A stretch of DNA of 64,000 bases from NORP240 sp942492445. GTDB lineage: Bacteria > Pseudomonadota > Gammaproteobacteria > Pseudomonadales > Pseudohongiellaceae. Under the pieces are notes generated by a model. The model was not told the DNA's origin. It saw only the letters and a list, made by a program, of their open reading frames with translations, and ran no database searches. The DNA lies in the NCBI GenBank assembly GCA_942492445.1, contig CALOEW010000068.1, positions 47,461 through 111,460 of the forward strand. Reading direction: 5' to 3'. Positions within the stretch are counted from its first letter, which is position 1; each line of letters starts with the position of its first letter. The position numbers were made by a program, and so were the translations under genes. Shown in pieces: positions 43,170 through 55,195 of this stretch.

Positions 43170-44705
43170 TCAAGGTGCTTCACAGCGAAAACTGCCTTCC
43201 TCTCTTGCGTTCCCCGAACCATCGTACACGGCGAGCTCGGGATACGCGCACAGCGGGCGTGATTCCTCGGTAATCCGATTGCCCTGGACAAACCTTGCAG
43301 AAAGCCTCGAAGGGGCATCGCCCGTTTCGACCCAGTTATCCAGTGCTTCGAGGAATCTGACTGAATAGGGGCCTTTGCCACCGGTGCAATGCAATACGCC
43401 CGGCATCATAAACAATCGCACATCGTCACCGGCGCTGGCGTCATGTGCCAGTACCTGCTCATAATAGTCGATGGTCCCCAATGCGGTTATGGCCGCATCA
43501 GACCAGCCCTGGTAAAGCAGCAGCTTGCCGCCCCGGGCGCGAAAGGCCGAGAGATCGGGATCCGTGGCGCTTAGAGTTGAATCCGCGTAGCGGGAATCGA
43601 TTTCATAGCCTGCCAGGTCATAGCCTGAATACTGAAAATCCGGGTTATGAAAATACAGGTATTTCATAGTCTCCACAGCAAAGTAGAACTGCAGATTGGG
43701 ATAGCCGGTCGCCTGCTCTGACTCCAGCCCTCCGGCTATCCAGACTTCCCATCCGCCAACGTCGGGTTCTCCTCCGAAAGGAAACCCTGAAAAAAGCTTT
43801 TCCCCGGATGACGTGATAGGTCCTTCATAAACCGTACGGGCGGCGTTTATTTCCTGCTCGGTGAAACAACTGTCGTTGTCCACGCCGCTGCAGACGGGAA
43901 GTTGTCCGATGTCATAGCTGCAATTTCCCGGATCGTTCAATATACCGTCCACGAGACCGTCATCGGCATCACAGTGGGCGAGAACTTCCCGTTCAATAAC
44001 CTGCAATTCACCAGGGGACAGCAGCGCTTCAGTAAGATTCTCCGGGTCAGGAAACATGGCTTGCGTATTGGAGAGAAACCCCGCCACCAGGCCGCTCCAG
44101 TTGTAGGCCGGCGCCCCGGCGATAATGCCGTCAAAATCATCCGGATAACGCTGAGACTCCATCATCGCTTCCCGCCCACCGTTGGAACAGCCATAGAAAT
44201 AACTGCGCTCAACAGGTTGCTGGTAGTACTCGGAAATCAATGATTTGGAGTTCACGGCGGTACGATGTACCCCCAGGTGACCATAGTTCACAATCCGTTC
44301 AAGATTGTTCAGCGCCCAATTCGCCCCTCCGCCAGGGCCGGGCACGTGGCCCACGTCCGTGCTTGCAGTCGCATAGCCGGACAACAGAATATTCTCACCG
44401 CCTACAGTGGAAAGGGCGATTGCCTGATTGCTCAATGTACCGGCAAATCCGCCGTCGCCGCCCATGACGAATTTTCCGTTCCAGTCTTCCGGTAATAGCA
44501 GCCTGAAATGAATCTCCCTGCCGATGGTCCCCTCGACCCTGCAGTGGGCGACTGGTGACGTCTCAAATTGCGCGGAATCAACAGTCAGGTCAGGCAGACT
44601 TTGCAACGCCGCCACATTACAGGCGGATTGCGCTGACGCTGACAGGGAAGCCAGAAACAACATCAGGAAAACCAAGGGGTTGGGAAAGCGATTACGAAGT
44701 TTCAT
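43170..44705 (-). CDS. Tannase/feruloyl esterase-family hydrolase
   Basis: Secreted alpha/beta hydrolase of 511 residues of the tannase/feruloyl esterase family. The signal peptide is residues 1 to about 26 (SASAQS). The nucleophile Ser174 is in YGCSNGGREAMMESQRYPDD, preceded by the oxyanion-side GGDGGFAG. The catalytic Asp is in LLYQGWSDAAIT and the His in MMPGVLHCTGGKGP. The Cys residues flanking the Ser and His (YGCSNGG, LHCTGG) are the family's CS-D-HC disulfide pattern. Likely substrates are plant-derived phenolic esters, or polyester oligomers as for MHETase-like relatives, but which is not decidable. Confidence 0.88.
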   Translation of the reverse strand: MKLRNRFPNPLVFLMLFLASLSASAQSACNVAALQSLPDLTVDSAQFETSPVAHCRVEGTIGREIHFRLLLPEDWNGKFVMGGDGGFAGTLSNQAIALSTVGGENILLSGYATASTDVGHVPGPGGGANWALNNLERIVNYGHLGVHRTAVNSKSLISEYYQQPVERSYFYGCSNGGREAMMESQRYPDDFDGIIAGAPAYNWSGLVAGFLSNTQAMFPDPENLTEALLSPGELQVIEREVLAHCDADDGLVDGILNDPGNCSYDIGQLPVCSGVDNDSCFTEQEINAARTVYEGPITSSGEKLFSGFPFGGEPDVGGWEVWIAGGLESEQATGYPNLQFYFAVETMKYLYFHNPDFQYSGYDLAGYEIDSRYADSTLSATDPDLSAFRARGGKLLLYQGWSDAAITALGTIDYYEQVLAHDASAGDDVRLFMMPGVLHCTGGKGPYSVRFLEALDNWVETGDAPSRLSARFVQGNRITEESRPLCAYPELAVYDGSGNAREEGSFRCEAP

Positions 44706-44979
44706 TTCAATCTCCAGGTCAGGTTTCTGAAGAGCAACCGAACAGGAATCAACCTGTTGGTTGAGGCTTATCCTGCTTGGTCTGACAGGGAATCCAGGAA
44801 CAACTATCTTCTGGCGCAGGAGTAATTATTCAAAAGTCCCTGAAGAATTATAACAGGACTTTAGGGAACCTGAGGTATGACCCTGGGCCACTGTGACTTT
44901 CCGTATTCTGCTCGAGGACCGCTGCGGACCCTGCCGGAAAGGACACTTTACCAGACCACTGCCGGCGTTTGCTCAGGGA

Positions 44980-46005
44980 TCACTGTGCACTGGTTCTGGC
45001 CACTGAGCGCCTCAGGCGGGAGTATCCATGCCGTACCTTTTCAAGAACCCGGAACAGTGTGGGAGGAAGGAACTCCAGGCGCGTAATCTGAAATGTGGTG
45101 CCGTCGGCGGTTTGAAACGTCAACGGTAATAAGCCTTTACCGGATTTGACCGGTCGTATACGTGTCACCCGATAGCAGGAGCCCTCCAGGCAAACGCTGA
45201 TTGCAAGGAACGCCCGCAGTCGCCGCTGCAATTCATCGCCACTGTAAAGGCCCGGATCTTCAATGCCCGTGATCTGCTGCAGGTCTTTTTTCGTGTAGTT
45301 TCTCACCGATCCCTCCTGGCTCCGGCCGGGATCACCCTGCAGTGCCAGATCGATCACCCGGGACAGGAACTGCATGGCTGCCTCCGCTTTCTGAATCTCC
45401 ACCTCATTGGTATTCTTGGTTGGATCAACGACAATAGAATCCTGAAAAAGTACCGGCCCATCATCGATTTTCTCGTTCATGCGGTGGAATGCAAATCCGG
45501 TTCTTTCATCCCCGTTGTAAAGTGACCAGGCAGTGGCCTTGAACCCCCGGTACCGGGGCAACAGGCCATTGTGATAGTTCACTGTCTGGTTGCATACCTG
45601 TAGCAGTTCCCGGCTGAATTTCTGTAGGCAATACAGAGAAATTGCCAGGGTGGGCCGTAAACTGTTTTTAAGCAGTGCAATGAATTCCGGGTCGTTTATA
45701 TCGCCGTTTCGGGGAACGAGAATCTCGAACCCGTAAAGTCTTGACAGCCTCTTCAGGCTGACCGGCCTCGAAAGGCCGGTCACACCAGGCCTGGGTTTTC
45801 CAATCAGAAGCCTCAGTGCGGACGACAGCTTTCTCAGCCCCCAAACGGAAAGATTGGCAAGATGCTCAGGTTGTTCAGGGAGAATTACTGCGACGATGCG
45901 CAAGTCTGTGCGACCGTCAAGCTGCGCTATTGCCCTTCTGACCAGCAGTTCAGGCACTCCCGAACTCCGGGCGCTGAAAATAACGATTCGCTGCATCGGA
46001 TCCAC
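44980..46005 (-). CDS. Formyltransferase-family protein
   Basis: Cytoplasmic protein of 341 residues with the N-terminal formyl-transferase fold of methionyl-tRNA formyltransferase and sugar N-formyltransferases. The catalytic Asn-His pair is in NYHNGLLPRYRG (residues 143-154), and the Asp lies in MNEKIDDGPVLFQ. The C-terminal region is not a clear Fmt-type tRNA-binding domain. It is therefore more likely to act on a small molecule or sugar nucleotide than on tRNA; fmt itself should be elsewhere. It is convergent with nothing close and sits left of the third CHEGN paralogue on the same strand. Confidence 0.75.
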   Translation of the reverse strand: MDPMQRIVIFSARSSGVPELLVRRAIAQLDGRTDLRIVAVILPEQPEHLANLSVWGLRKLSSALRLLIGKPRPGVTGLSRPVSLKRLSRLYGFEILVPRNGDINDPEFIALLKNSLRPTLAISLYCLQKFSRELLQVCNQTVNYHNGLLPRYRGFKATAWSLYNGDERTGFAFHRMNEKIDDGPVLFQDSIVVDPTKNTNEVEIQKAEAAMQFLSRVIDLALQGDPGRSQEGSVRNYTKKDLQQITGIEDPGLYSGDELQRRLRAFLAISVCLEGSCYRVTRIRPVKSGKGLLPLTFQTADGTTFQITRLEFLPPTLFRVLEKVRHGYSRLRRSVARTSAQ

Positions 46006-46066
46006 GTTCAGGAGCCACTCTGAATATCTGTCAGACCGGTGTCAGCATGGGCACCCGGCGCGCAAT

Positions 46067-47068
46067 TCAGTTCTCAACCTGCGCAGCTTGTCGTTCCAGA
46101 ACCCGGGAACCTCTCAAGATAGCCGGCATCGCGTAGTTACCCTCGTGGCAGGCATACTCATAAATGGGATCTTCGGAATGCGAGAAGATGACCTCGCGGG
46201 TGTACGGTGCCGTATAACTGTAAGGATTGTAGGAAGTGAGCTGGTAACGGAGTGAATTCTCGCCGACACGGGTGAAACGTTCCACGTTCAGAACGGCATT
46301 GTTGTGCGCCCATGAGCTCTTGTCCGAGTAGTTACGCGTCTCAACCACCAGGGTGTTTCCATCCCAGTAGCCTCGAGAGTCACCATGCCAGAGCGTAATG
46401 GCTTCGGGGGCATGGGGTTTGTCTGTTAGCGGCACTATACGGGCATCGTGCATCATCTCCTGCAGAATCACCACGTGCTCTTTCGATTGCACAATCTGCC
46501 AATAGCTGTTGTAACCGGAATTAAGGTAAGGAGCACCGTAGCTGATGCACCGTTCATCCGCGGGCAGATCCAGATAGGTACTGACAATGAAACCTGGCTG
46601 TCGGTATGCCAGGTAACGGTTCTGTTTGGCCCTCGCTGCTTCTGTCATCCGGGGGTATTTTCCAGTGGGTGGATCGATAATCTGAGACGTGCGGTTATGA
46701 ACACTTCGGTCCGACATCCAGAACTGGTCATAGTTGCCTGTAGTGGGGTCTCCCGACTCCAGGTTTCCGGAAAAGGCGGCATAAAACAGCTGTTCACCAA
46801 ACAGGGCATCGTCTGCCTCTGCCTGGATCTCACCCAGTCGTCGCTTCAGAAAATCCAGTTCCTCTTCATTGAGGAAGGCCCGGTCTTCGAACATGTCCGG
46901 ACGCTCTACCGGGGTGATACTGTTGTTGGCCCAAACACCCTGCAGATCCGGCTGACCGTCAATGGTGTGAGAAACCTGATACTCGCTCTGGGCCACTGCA
47001 TCCGTCAGAGCAAGCAGTGCAAAGAGGCAGCAGCACAGGCCACCTGAGGCACGATAAAAATTGTTCAT
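46067..47068 (-). CDS. Secreted family protein, paralogue 3 (CHEGN family)
   Basis: 333 residues from the ATG at 47068, which has a strong AAGGAGG upstream; an in-frame start at 47155 would add 29 residues but destroys the signal peptide (ending TDAVAQ). Blocks shared with the 42110 gene are DGQPDLQGVWANNSITPVER, SQIIDPPTGKYPRMTEAARA, YNSYWQIVQSKEHVVILQEM, HDARIVPL and YEYACHEGNYAMPAILRG. Function unknown. This is the last complete gene before the composition change at about 47.3 kb. Confidence 0.72.
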   Translation of the reverse strand: MNNFYRASGGLCCCLFALLALTDAVAQSEYQVSHTIDGQPDLQGVWANNSITPVERPDMFEDRAFLNEEELDFLKRRLGEIQAEADDALFGEQLFYAAFSGNLESGDPTTGNYDQFWMSDRSVHNRTSQIIDPPTGKYPRMTEAARAKQNRYLAYRQPGFIVSTYLDLPADERCISYGAPYLNSGYNSYWQIVQSKEHVVILQEMMHDARIVPLTDKPHAPEAITLWHGDSRGYWDGNTLVVETRNYSDKSSWAHNNAVLNVERFTRVGENSLRYQLTSYNPYSYTAPYTREVIFSHSEDPIYEYACHEGNYAMPAILRGSRVLERQAAQVEN

Positions 47069-47251
47069 GTTAAAACCTCCTTGACAGTAAGGAACGACTC
47101 TCAGCTTAACAGGTAATTTAGCGGCGACAAAGTGGAAGGAAATCCGTTGATTCAATAGACGCCTGCCGCCGGGATGTGGTTAAAATACTGACTCTCGGCA
47201 CCGGCGTTGCGGGATTGGCGGATAAAGCCTGGACCGACCGGCGGTCACAGC

Positions 47252-47320
47252 TTGGAAAAATTTGTGCGCTACTCTGGACATTGCCATTGCAAAGCAGTCA
47301 GGTTCGAGGTGGGCTCTGTC
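47252..47320 (+). pseudogene. Truncated start of a GFA/CENP-V family protein
   Basis: A TTG-started frame gives LEKFVRYSGHCHCKAVRFEV and then breaks off. The CxC in GHCHCxAVRFEV is the zinc-site beginning of glutathione-dependent formaldehyde-activating (GFA) enzymes. Only about 22 of the usual 130 residues are present. From about 47320 the sequence instead matches the C-terminal region of glgX on the other strand. This is the left partner of the junction described in the findings. Confidence 0.55.
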
Positions 47321-49096
<1,776 letters not shown>

Positions 49097-49774
49097 GTGC
49101 TTGTCTTTCCGGTCTTCCCTGGGCCACCAGCGCTCGAGCAGTCCCGCCGCCCAGTCCTTGCCGCCGATCCCGAAGGCGAGCGCCAGGGCAAAAACGGTAC
49201 CCGCGAGCAGTATGAGGAAGCTCTGGCGGACGATGTCCCCGCCGACGCTCATCTGGTCGAGAGCAATCAGCACCACGAAAACCACCAGGGCGTATTGCGC
49301 AACCTTGCCGAGCAGGTCGCCGTCGCGCACGCCGACATTGCGGCAATAGGCAATCACAGTGTTGCCGATGAATCGCGCGAAATAGCTGCCGAATGCGAGG
49401 ATCAGCAGGGCGACGATGACTTTCGGCACGAACAGCATCACCTTGCCGAGCAAATCCGTGATGTAGGTGAGGCCCAGACCATTGAACGCGATGACGAGCA
49501 CCGCGAGTATCACCAGCCAGTACACCAGGATCGCGAATATCCCGGTCGTATCGGTTTTCAGGCCGCCCTGCGCGAGAAAACCGTCGATCCCGGCACGCTC
49601 GGTCAGGACGTTGAAATTTACCGCCCGGAGCCCGCGTTCGACTGCGAAACGCACTGCCTTTGCGAACAACCAGCCGGCAATCATGACCACCGCGGCCAGC
49701 GCAAGCCGCGGCAGGAATCCCCCCATCTGGTGAAGCAGCGCGCGCAGGGGCTCGATCAGCAAATCAACGTTCAT
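49097..49774 (-). CDS. TM-helix (small MscS-like) membrane protein, in frame with glgX
   Basis: First 226 residues of an open frame that continues into GlgX. There are four hydrophobic segments (about residues 20-38, 78-98, 111-130, 160-175 and a further one at 186-205). They occur in the repeated conserved TM helix pattern of small mechanosensitive-channel-like proteins (AFNGLGLTYITDLLGKVMLF, VIVALLILAFGSYFARFI, LAFGIGGKDWAAGLLERWWP). The Met of GlgX follows immediately. In another frame a TGA overlaps that ATG, as in a normal ATGA gene overlap, so either a real fusion or a lost stop is possible. A channel in a trehalose/glucan operon would fit an osmotic role. Confidence 0.65.
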
Positions 49775-49819
49775 GGCATTCTCCCGTCGTGTTCATCCCG
49801 GCCCAGGCGATCCGCCGGC

Positions 49820-52800
49820 TCAGCCGGCAAGGACGCGCAGCCCGGCCAGCGGAATTCCCGTCCAGGTCGGTCGGTTGTCCAGTTCGTACCGCAGTTCATA
49901 GAGCGCTTTCTCGAATTCGAACAACCTCAGCAAGCCCGCCGCGGCGGCGAACGAGCCGAACAGTCCCGCATCTGCCACGCCTTCGGCGTAGCCCTCGAGG
50001 AATGTCGCACGCGCCTCGCGAAGCCAGGCTTCTGCCAGCGGCGCGCAGTGCGCCTCCTCTTCCGGATTCTGCGCCGCGCGTCGCAGGGCACTCCAGCGCG
50101 CGTAGTCGAAGGAACGCAGCATGCCCGCCACGTCGCGCAGCGGCGAATGCTTGGCGCGCCGCTCTTCCAGCGTTCGCGCCGGCTCGCCTTCGAAATCGAT
50201 GATCAGGAAGTCGTTGTCGCGCAGCAGGACCTGTCCAAGATGGTAGTCCCCATGGTAGCGCAGCTTGCGCGCACCGCTCGTGTCGAAACCGATAGCCGCG
50301 ATCCGGGTGGGGATGAGCCCGGGGCTGTCCAGCAGGACGGCCGCATCTTCACCGGCCCTGCCCTGGAGCTGCGACGCCCTGCGCGAAAGCAGTTCGAGCG
50401 TCGTCTTCGCCTCGGCCAGCACGCCGGCCTTCCAGCCGGACACGTCGCCATCAAGCACCGGTTCTGGATCGAAATCCCCGCCGCCGCCGGGCGTGGCAAG
50501 CGCGCGATGCAGCTCGGCCGTGCGCTGGCCAAGCGTGCGCGCGAGGGTACTCTAGGTTCCGTGCACATCCTCAGGAACGGACTCAGCCGGCTTGCCTGCA
50601 TGCACGAAGTGCCGGTCGAGGTACTCGAGCGTGTAGGTCCAGCCGTCGCCCTGGTTGGAGACATAGGCCTGCAGCAGCGCAAGCGCCATGACCGTATTGT
50701 CCGCGGCAACGAACTCCATCGCGCCCGCAACCGGCACGCAATTCGGGAATTTCGCCACGTCGGTGAGGAAGCGCCCGATTTCGAATTCCGGGTTGGTTCC
50801 GCGACGCAGGCGTCGGTACCCCTTGAGGAACAGGCGCTCGCCAAGTGCGACCGCGGTATTCGAGCTTTGCGCAAGCGGCGTGCCGACGACCAGCTTGTCG
50901 ATGTCGGTGCCCGCGAGCGACGCGAACGCGGCACCCGGAACGAAACGCAGCCTGCCCTGCCCCATTGCCACATCGCCGCCCTCGCCGATCGCTTTGACCA
51001 GCGCGCGGCAGAACGCCGGGTCGGAAAACGCGTCGCTCATGACCCCGACGCTGGCCTGCTGGCGCGTCTTTGCAATGGTAGCGGGCGAACGCTCCATGGC
51101 GCGCGCGTCCTTCGCGTCGTCCTCCCACTGCAGCGCGAGCGGCACGAAATACGACACCGGTTCGGGCGAAGATTTGTCTTCGTCCCCGATCTCGAAGCGC
51201 GCGATCATCCACTGTTGCCGATCGTGCTCCCAGAGCGCGTGGTCGGCCAGCCTCGCCCGCTTGACCGGGCTGCCCTTGGCCGCATACCAGCGCTGCAGCT
51301 CGATGTATCCGGGCAGCACGGCCTCTTCGAGCTGGGTGCGCGTCTTGGTCGCCATCGCGATGCGCCACGGCACCACCCGGTCGCGGAAAAAGCTCGTCCA
51401 GCCGTCGAACAGCACGACCACCGGCAGGTCGTCCCGTGCCTGCCACTCCTCGTGCCAGGACGGCACTTCGGCATCCTTGGACAGGCGGAACCAGTAGAAA
51501 CCCGATCCGGGTAGCGTCAGCAGGTACGGCAGCTCGCCGATCGGCGGGAACGCCACGCGGCCGAACATTTCCACCGGCACACGTCCCTTGAACGCACGCA
51601 GGTCGAGTTCGACGGGCTGGGCCGAGCGGCCGAGGTTCGCCACGCACAGTATCGTCTCCTCCCCCAGCTCCCTCACGTAGGCGAGGATCTTGCGGTTGCC
51701 GGGCTTCAGGAAGGCAAGCGTGCCGCGACCGAACGCCCGGCTCGTCTTCCTCGCCGCGAGCACCCGCCGCATCCAGTTGAGCAGCGAATGCGGCTCGCGC
51801 GTCTGCGCCTCCACGTTGACCGACTGGAACCCGTAGATCGGGTCCTGGACCGGGGGCAGGTAAAGGCGTTGCGGATCCGCGCGCGAAAACCCGGCGTTGC
51901 GATCCGGGCTCCATTGCATCGGGGTGCGAACGCCATTTCGATCGCCAAGGTAGATGTTGTCTCCCATGCCGATTTCGTCGCCGTAGTAGATGATCGGCGA
52001 ACCGGGCATCGAGAACAGCAGGCTGTTCATGAGCTTGATGCGGTCGATGTCGTTTTCCATCAGGGGCGCCAGCCGCCGGCGGATCCCCAGGTTGATCCGC
52101 GCGCGCGGATCGGCGGCGTACATGCGGTACATGTAGTCGCGTTCGCTGCTGGTGACCATTTCGAGTGTCAGTTCGTCGTGGTTGCGAAGAAAGATCGCCC
52201 ACTGGTTCGACACCGGGATCTCCGGCGTCTGCTGCATGATCTCGACCACCGGGCGCCGATCCTCCTGCGCCATGGCCATGTACATGCGCGGCATCAACGG
52301 GAAGTGATACGCCATGTGGCATTCGTCCTCGTTGCCGAAATACTCGCGCACGTCCTCGGGCCACATGTTGGCCTCGGCCAGCAGCAGACGATCCTTGTAG
52401 TTCGCGTCGATGACAGCGCGGATCTTGCGGATCACCGCGTGCGTCTCGGGAAGATTCTCGTTCGACGTCCCCTCGCGCTCGATCAGGTAGGGCACGGCAT
52501 CGAGCCGGAACCCGTCCACGCCCATGTCGAGCCAGAAGCGCATCGTGCGGATGATCGCCTTGAGCACGTTCGGGTTGTCGAAGTTGAGGTCCGGTTGATG
52601 GCTGAAAAACCGGTGCCAGAAGTACGCCTTCGCCTCAGGATCCCAGGTCCAGTTGGACTTTTCGGTGTCGGTGAAGATGATCCGCGTGCCCTTGTACTTC
52701 TGGTCGCTGTCGCTCCAGACGTAGTAGTCGCGCTTGGCGGATCCGGCCGGCGCGCGCCGGGCCGCCTGGAACCAGGGGTGCGCATCCGAGGTGTGGTTCA

Positions 52801-53181
52801 TGACGAGCTCGGTAATCACGCGCAGGCCGCGACGGTGCGCTTCGCGCACGAAATTGCGGAACTCGTCCAGGGTGCCGTACTGCGGGGTGGACGTTGTGGT
52901 AGTCGGAAACGTCGTAGCCGTCATCCTTCAGCGGCGAGGGATAGAACGGCAGCAGCCAGATCGTGTTGACGCCCAGTTCCTGCACGTAGTCGAGCTTCGC
53001 GGCGAGTCCCTTGAAATCGCCGATGCCGTCCTCGTTGGCGTCGAAGAAGGTCTTGATATGCAGCTGGTACACCACGGCGTCCTTGTACCAGAGCGGATCC
53101 CCGGCGAGGATGGCCTGCGGGTCCCGTACGATGCCCTCTGCATCAGCGGCACTGGTCCGAGTCGATTTCCGGTTTATTCAT
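49820..53181 (-). CDS. treS: Trehalose synthase/maltokinase fusion (frameshifts and internal TAG)
   Basis: TreS interconverts trehalose and maltose; the fused maltokinase makes maltose 1-phosphate for GlgE. TreS blocks: LWYKDAVVYQLHIKTFFDAN, nucleophile Asp in DMGVDGFRLDAVPYLI, Glu in LLLAEANMWPED, FLRNHDELTLEM. Maltokinase blocks: GERLFLKGYRRLRRG, ALLQAYVSNQGDGWTYTLEY, YHGDYHLGQVLLRDNDFLII (kinase HGDxHxGN-type site) and DFEGEPART. Slips occur near 53155 and 52885. A TAG at 50552 interrupts the frame after PEDVHGT, but the same frame continues with LGQRTAELHRAL to the stop at 49820, probably a short deletion. Intact length would be about 1110 residues. Confidence 0.9.
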
Positions 53182-53186
53182 GGTCG

Positions 53187-55195
53187 TCAAAGGAAGTAGT
53201 CGAAATCCTGCTCGCTGTGCACGCGGCGGCGCATCGGAACACATGGGCCGGGACCCGTGCCGGATCGAGCTGGACGAAGTTGCGCGCGCCCTGCCAGAGA
53301 TAGCGCGCGCCGGTGAGCAGGTCGTGCATCTGGACCCTGGCATCCGGTTCGAGGCCGAGGGCCGCCGGGTCCAGATCGATCCATGCCGGACTGCACGTTC
53401 CACGGATCGAGGTTGACCGCGACGATGATCTGGTTGGCGCGGTCGGGGGTCTGCTTGCCGTAACAGATGACCTGATCGTTGTCGGTCGGGTAGAAGCGCA
53501 GGCTCGAATCCGAGTGCAGCGCCGGATTGTCCTTGCGAATACGGTTCAGGAGCGCGATGAAATGGCGCAGGCTGTCGGGGCGCTCCAGGTCCCAGTGGCG
53601 CAGCTGGTACTTTTCCGAATCGAGGTACTCTTCCGACCCGGGATTGCGGGGCACCGCCTCCATGAGTTCGTAAGCCGGCCCGTAAATGCCGTAGTTTGCA
53701 GACAGCGTGGCCGCGAGAACCACGCGCGACATGAATACCGGCCGGCCGCCGAACTGCAGCGCCTCGGTCAGGATATCGGGCGTGTTGGGCCAGACGTTCG
53801 GCCGGAAGTACTCCCGCCCGGGCCCTGCGTGAGTTCGGTAAAGTATTCGGTCAGTTCCGCCTTGGTATTGCGCCACGCGAAGTAGGTATAGGACTGCGAA
53901 AATCCGATCTTTGCGAGCCTGTGCATCACCTTCGGCCGGGTGAACGCCTCGGCAAGGAACAGAACGTCCGGATGGGCGAGGGTCAGCTCGTTGATCGCCC
54001 ACTCCCAGAACGCGAACGCCTTGGTATGCGGATTGTCGACCCGAAAAATCCTCACGCCTTCGCCGATCCAGAAATCGAAAATGCTCTTCAGTTCGACCCA
54101 GAGCGCCTTCCAGTCCGCGCTCTCGAAATCGAACGGAAGGATGTCCTGGTACTTTTTTGGTGGATTCTCGGCGTACTGGATGCTGCCGTCCGGGCGCGCG
54201 CGGAACCACTCCGGATGCGTCCTGACATACGGATGGTCGGGGGCGCACTGGAACGCGATATCGAGCGCAATCTCGATGTCGCGCTTTTGCGCGGCGGCGA
54301 CGAGGCTGCGGAAATCCCCGATGGTGCCGAGCGCGGGCAGGATCGACTTGTGGCCGCCCTCGGCGGCGCCGATCGCCCAGGGGCTGCCGACATCGCCGGG
54401 TTCGGTCGCCAGCGCGTTGTTTCTGCCCTTGCGCTTCTCCCTGCCGACCGGATGGATCGGCGGCAGGTAGAGAACGTCGAATCCGAGCCCGGCGACATAG
54501 TCGAGGCGCTTCTCCACGTCACGCAACGTGCCGTGTCGACCGGGTTCGCCTGCGGCCGAGCGCGGGAACAACTCGTACCAGGCGCTGAACCTGGCGCGTG
54601 CTCGCCCGACGTCCAAGGGCATCTCCCGCGGCCATTCGGCGGCAAGGCGGCGATCGGGATATTGCATCGCGATTGCCGCCAGTTCCTCGTCGAGTCCGAG
54701 CGCCTTCATCTCTTCGGGCACGATCGCCGACCCGAGCCGCGCCGCCCAGGTGGTGAGTCGCTTGCGATCCCTTGCCCCGGCACGCGCCGCTGACGCTTCG
54801 ACGATCGCAGCGCCCACCCGTAAGGCAATCGCCACATCGTCGGCGTCTTCGCGCCGCGAAAACTCCTGCCGCCACGACTGGAACGCGTCGACCCAGGCAT
54901 GCACCGTGTAACGGTAACGGCCCGGCTTTCCCGCGGTGAAACCGCCCGACCAGACATCGTTGCCCAGCGGCGCCATTTCGGCTTCCTGCCATGTACCCGC
55001 CTGTTCGGCGCGCCAGCGCAGCATCACGCGCAGCGCGTCATGCCCATCGGTAAAGCAGTGCGCTTCGATGCGTACCTCATCGCCTTCGATGCGCTTGATC
55101 GGAAAACGGCCTGCGTCGACACCCGGCAGGACCGCGTCGATTACCGCGCGGATGCGACCGTCGTGCTTCGCCGGGGGGGTGGCGCGCTCAGGCAT
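53187..55195 (-). CDS. glgE: Maltose-1-phosphate maltosyltransferase GlgE (frameshifted)
   Basis: Extends alpha-1,4-glucan with maltose units from maltose 1-phosphate. The beginning RIRAVIDAVLPGVDAGRFPI and KRIEGDEVRIEA, the central DVLYLPPIHPVGREKRKGRN, the nucleophile Asp in RIFRVDNPHTKAFAFWEW and the general acid Glu in VLFLAEAFTRPKVMH are intact. A slip near 53825 moves the frame after ELTEYFTELTQGPG. Two more (about 53395 and 53245) surround AALGLEPDARVQMHDLLTGA, and the family tail MRRRVHSEQDFDYFL ends at 53187. The start overlaps the glgB stop by eight bases; treS starts six bases after its end. Full length would be about 668 residues. Confidence 0.9.

Noticed and set aside
50583..52364. 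Open frame of 593 codons on the minus strand
   Set aside because: Another frame of treS/maltokinase; the true frame has all catalytic motifs.
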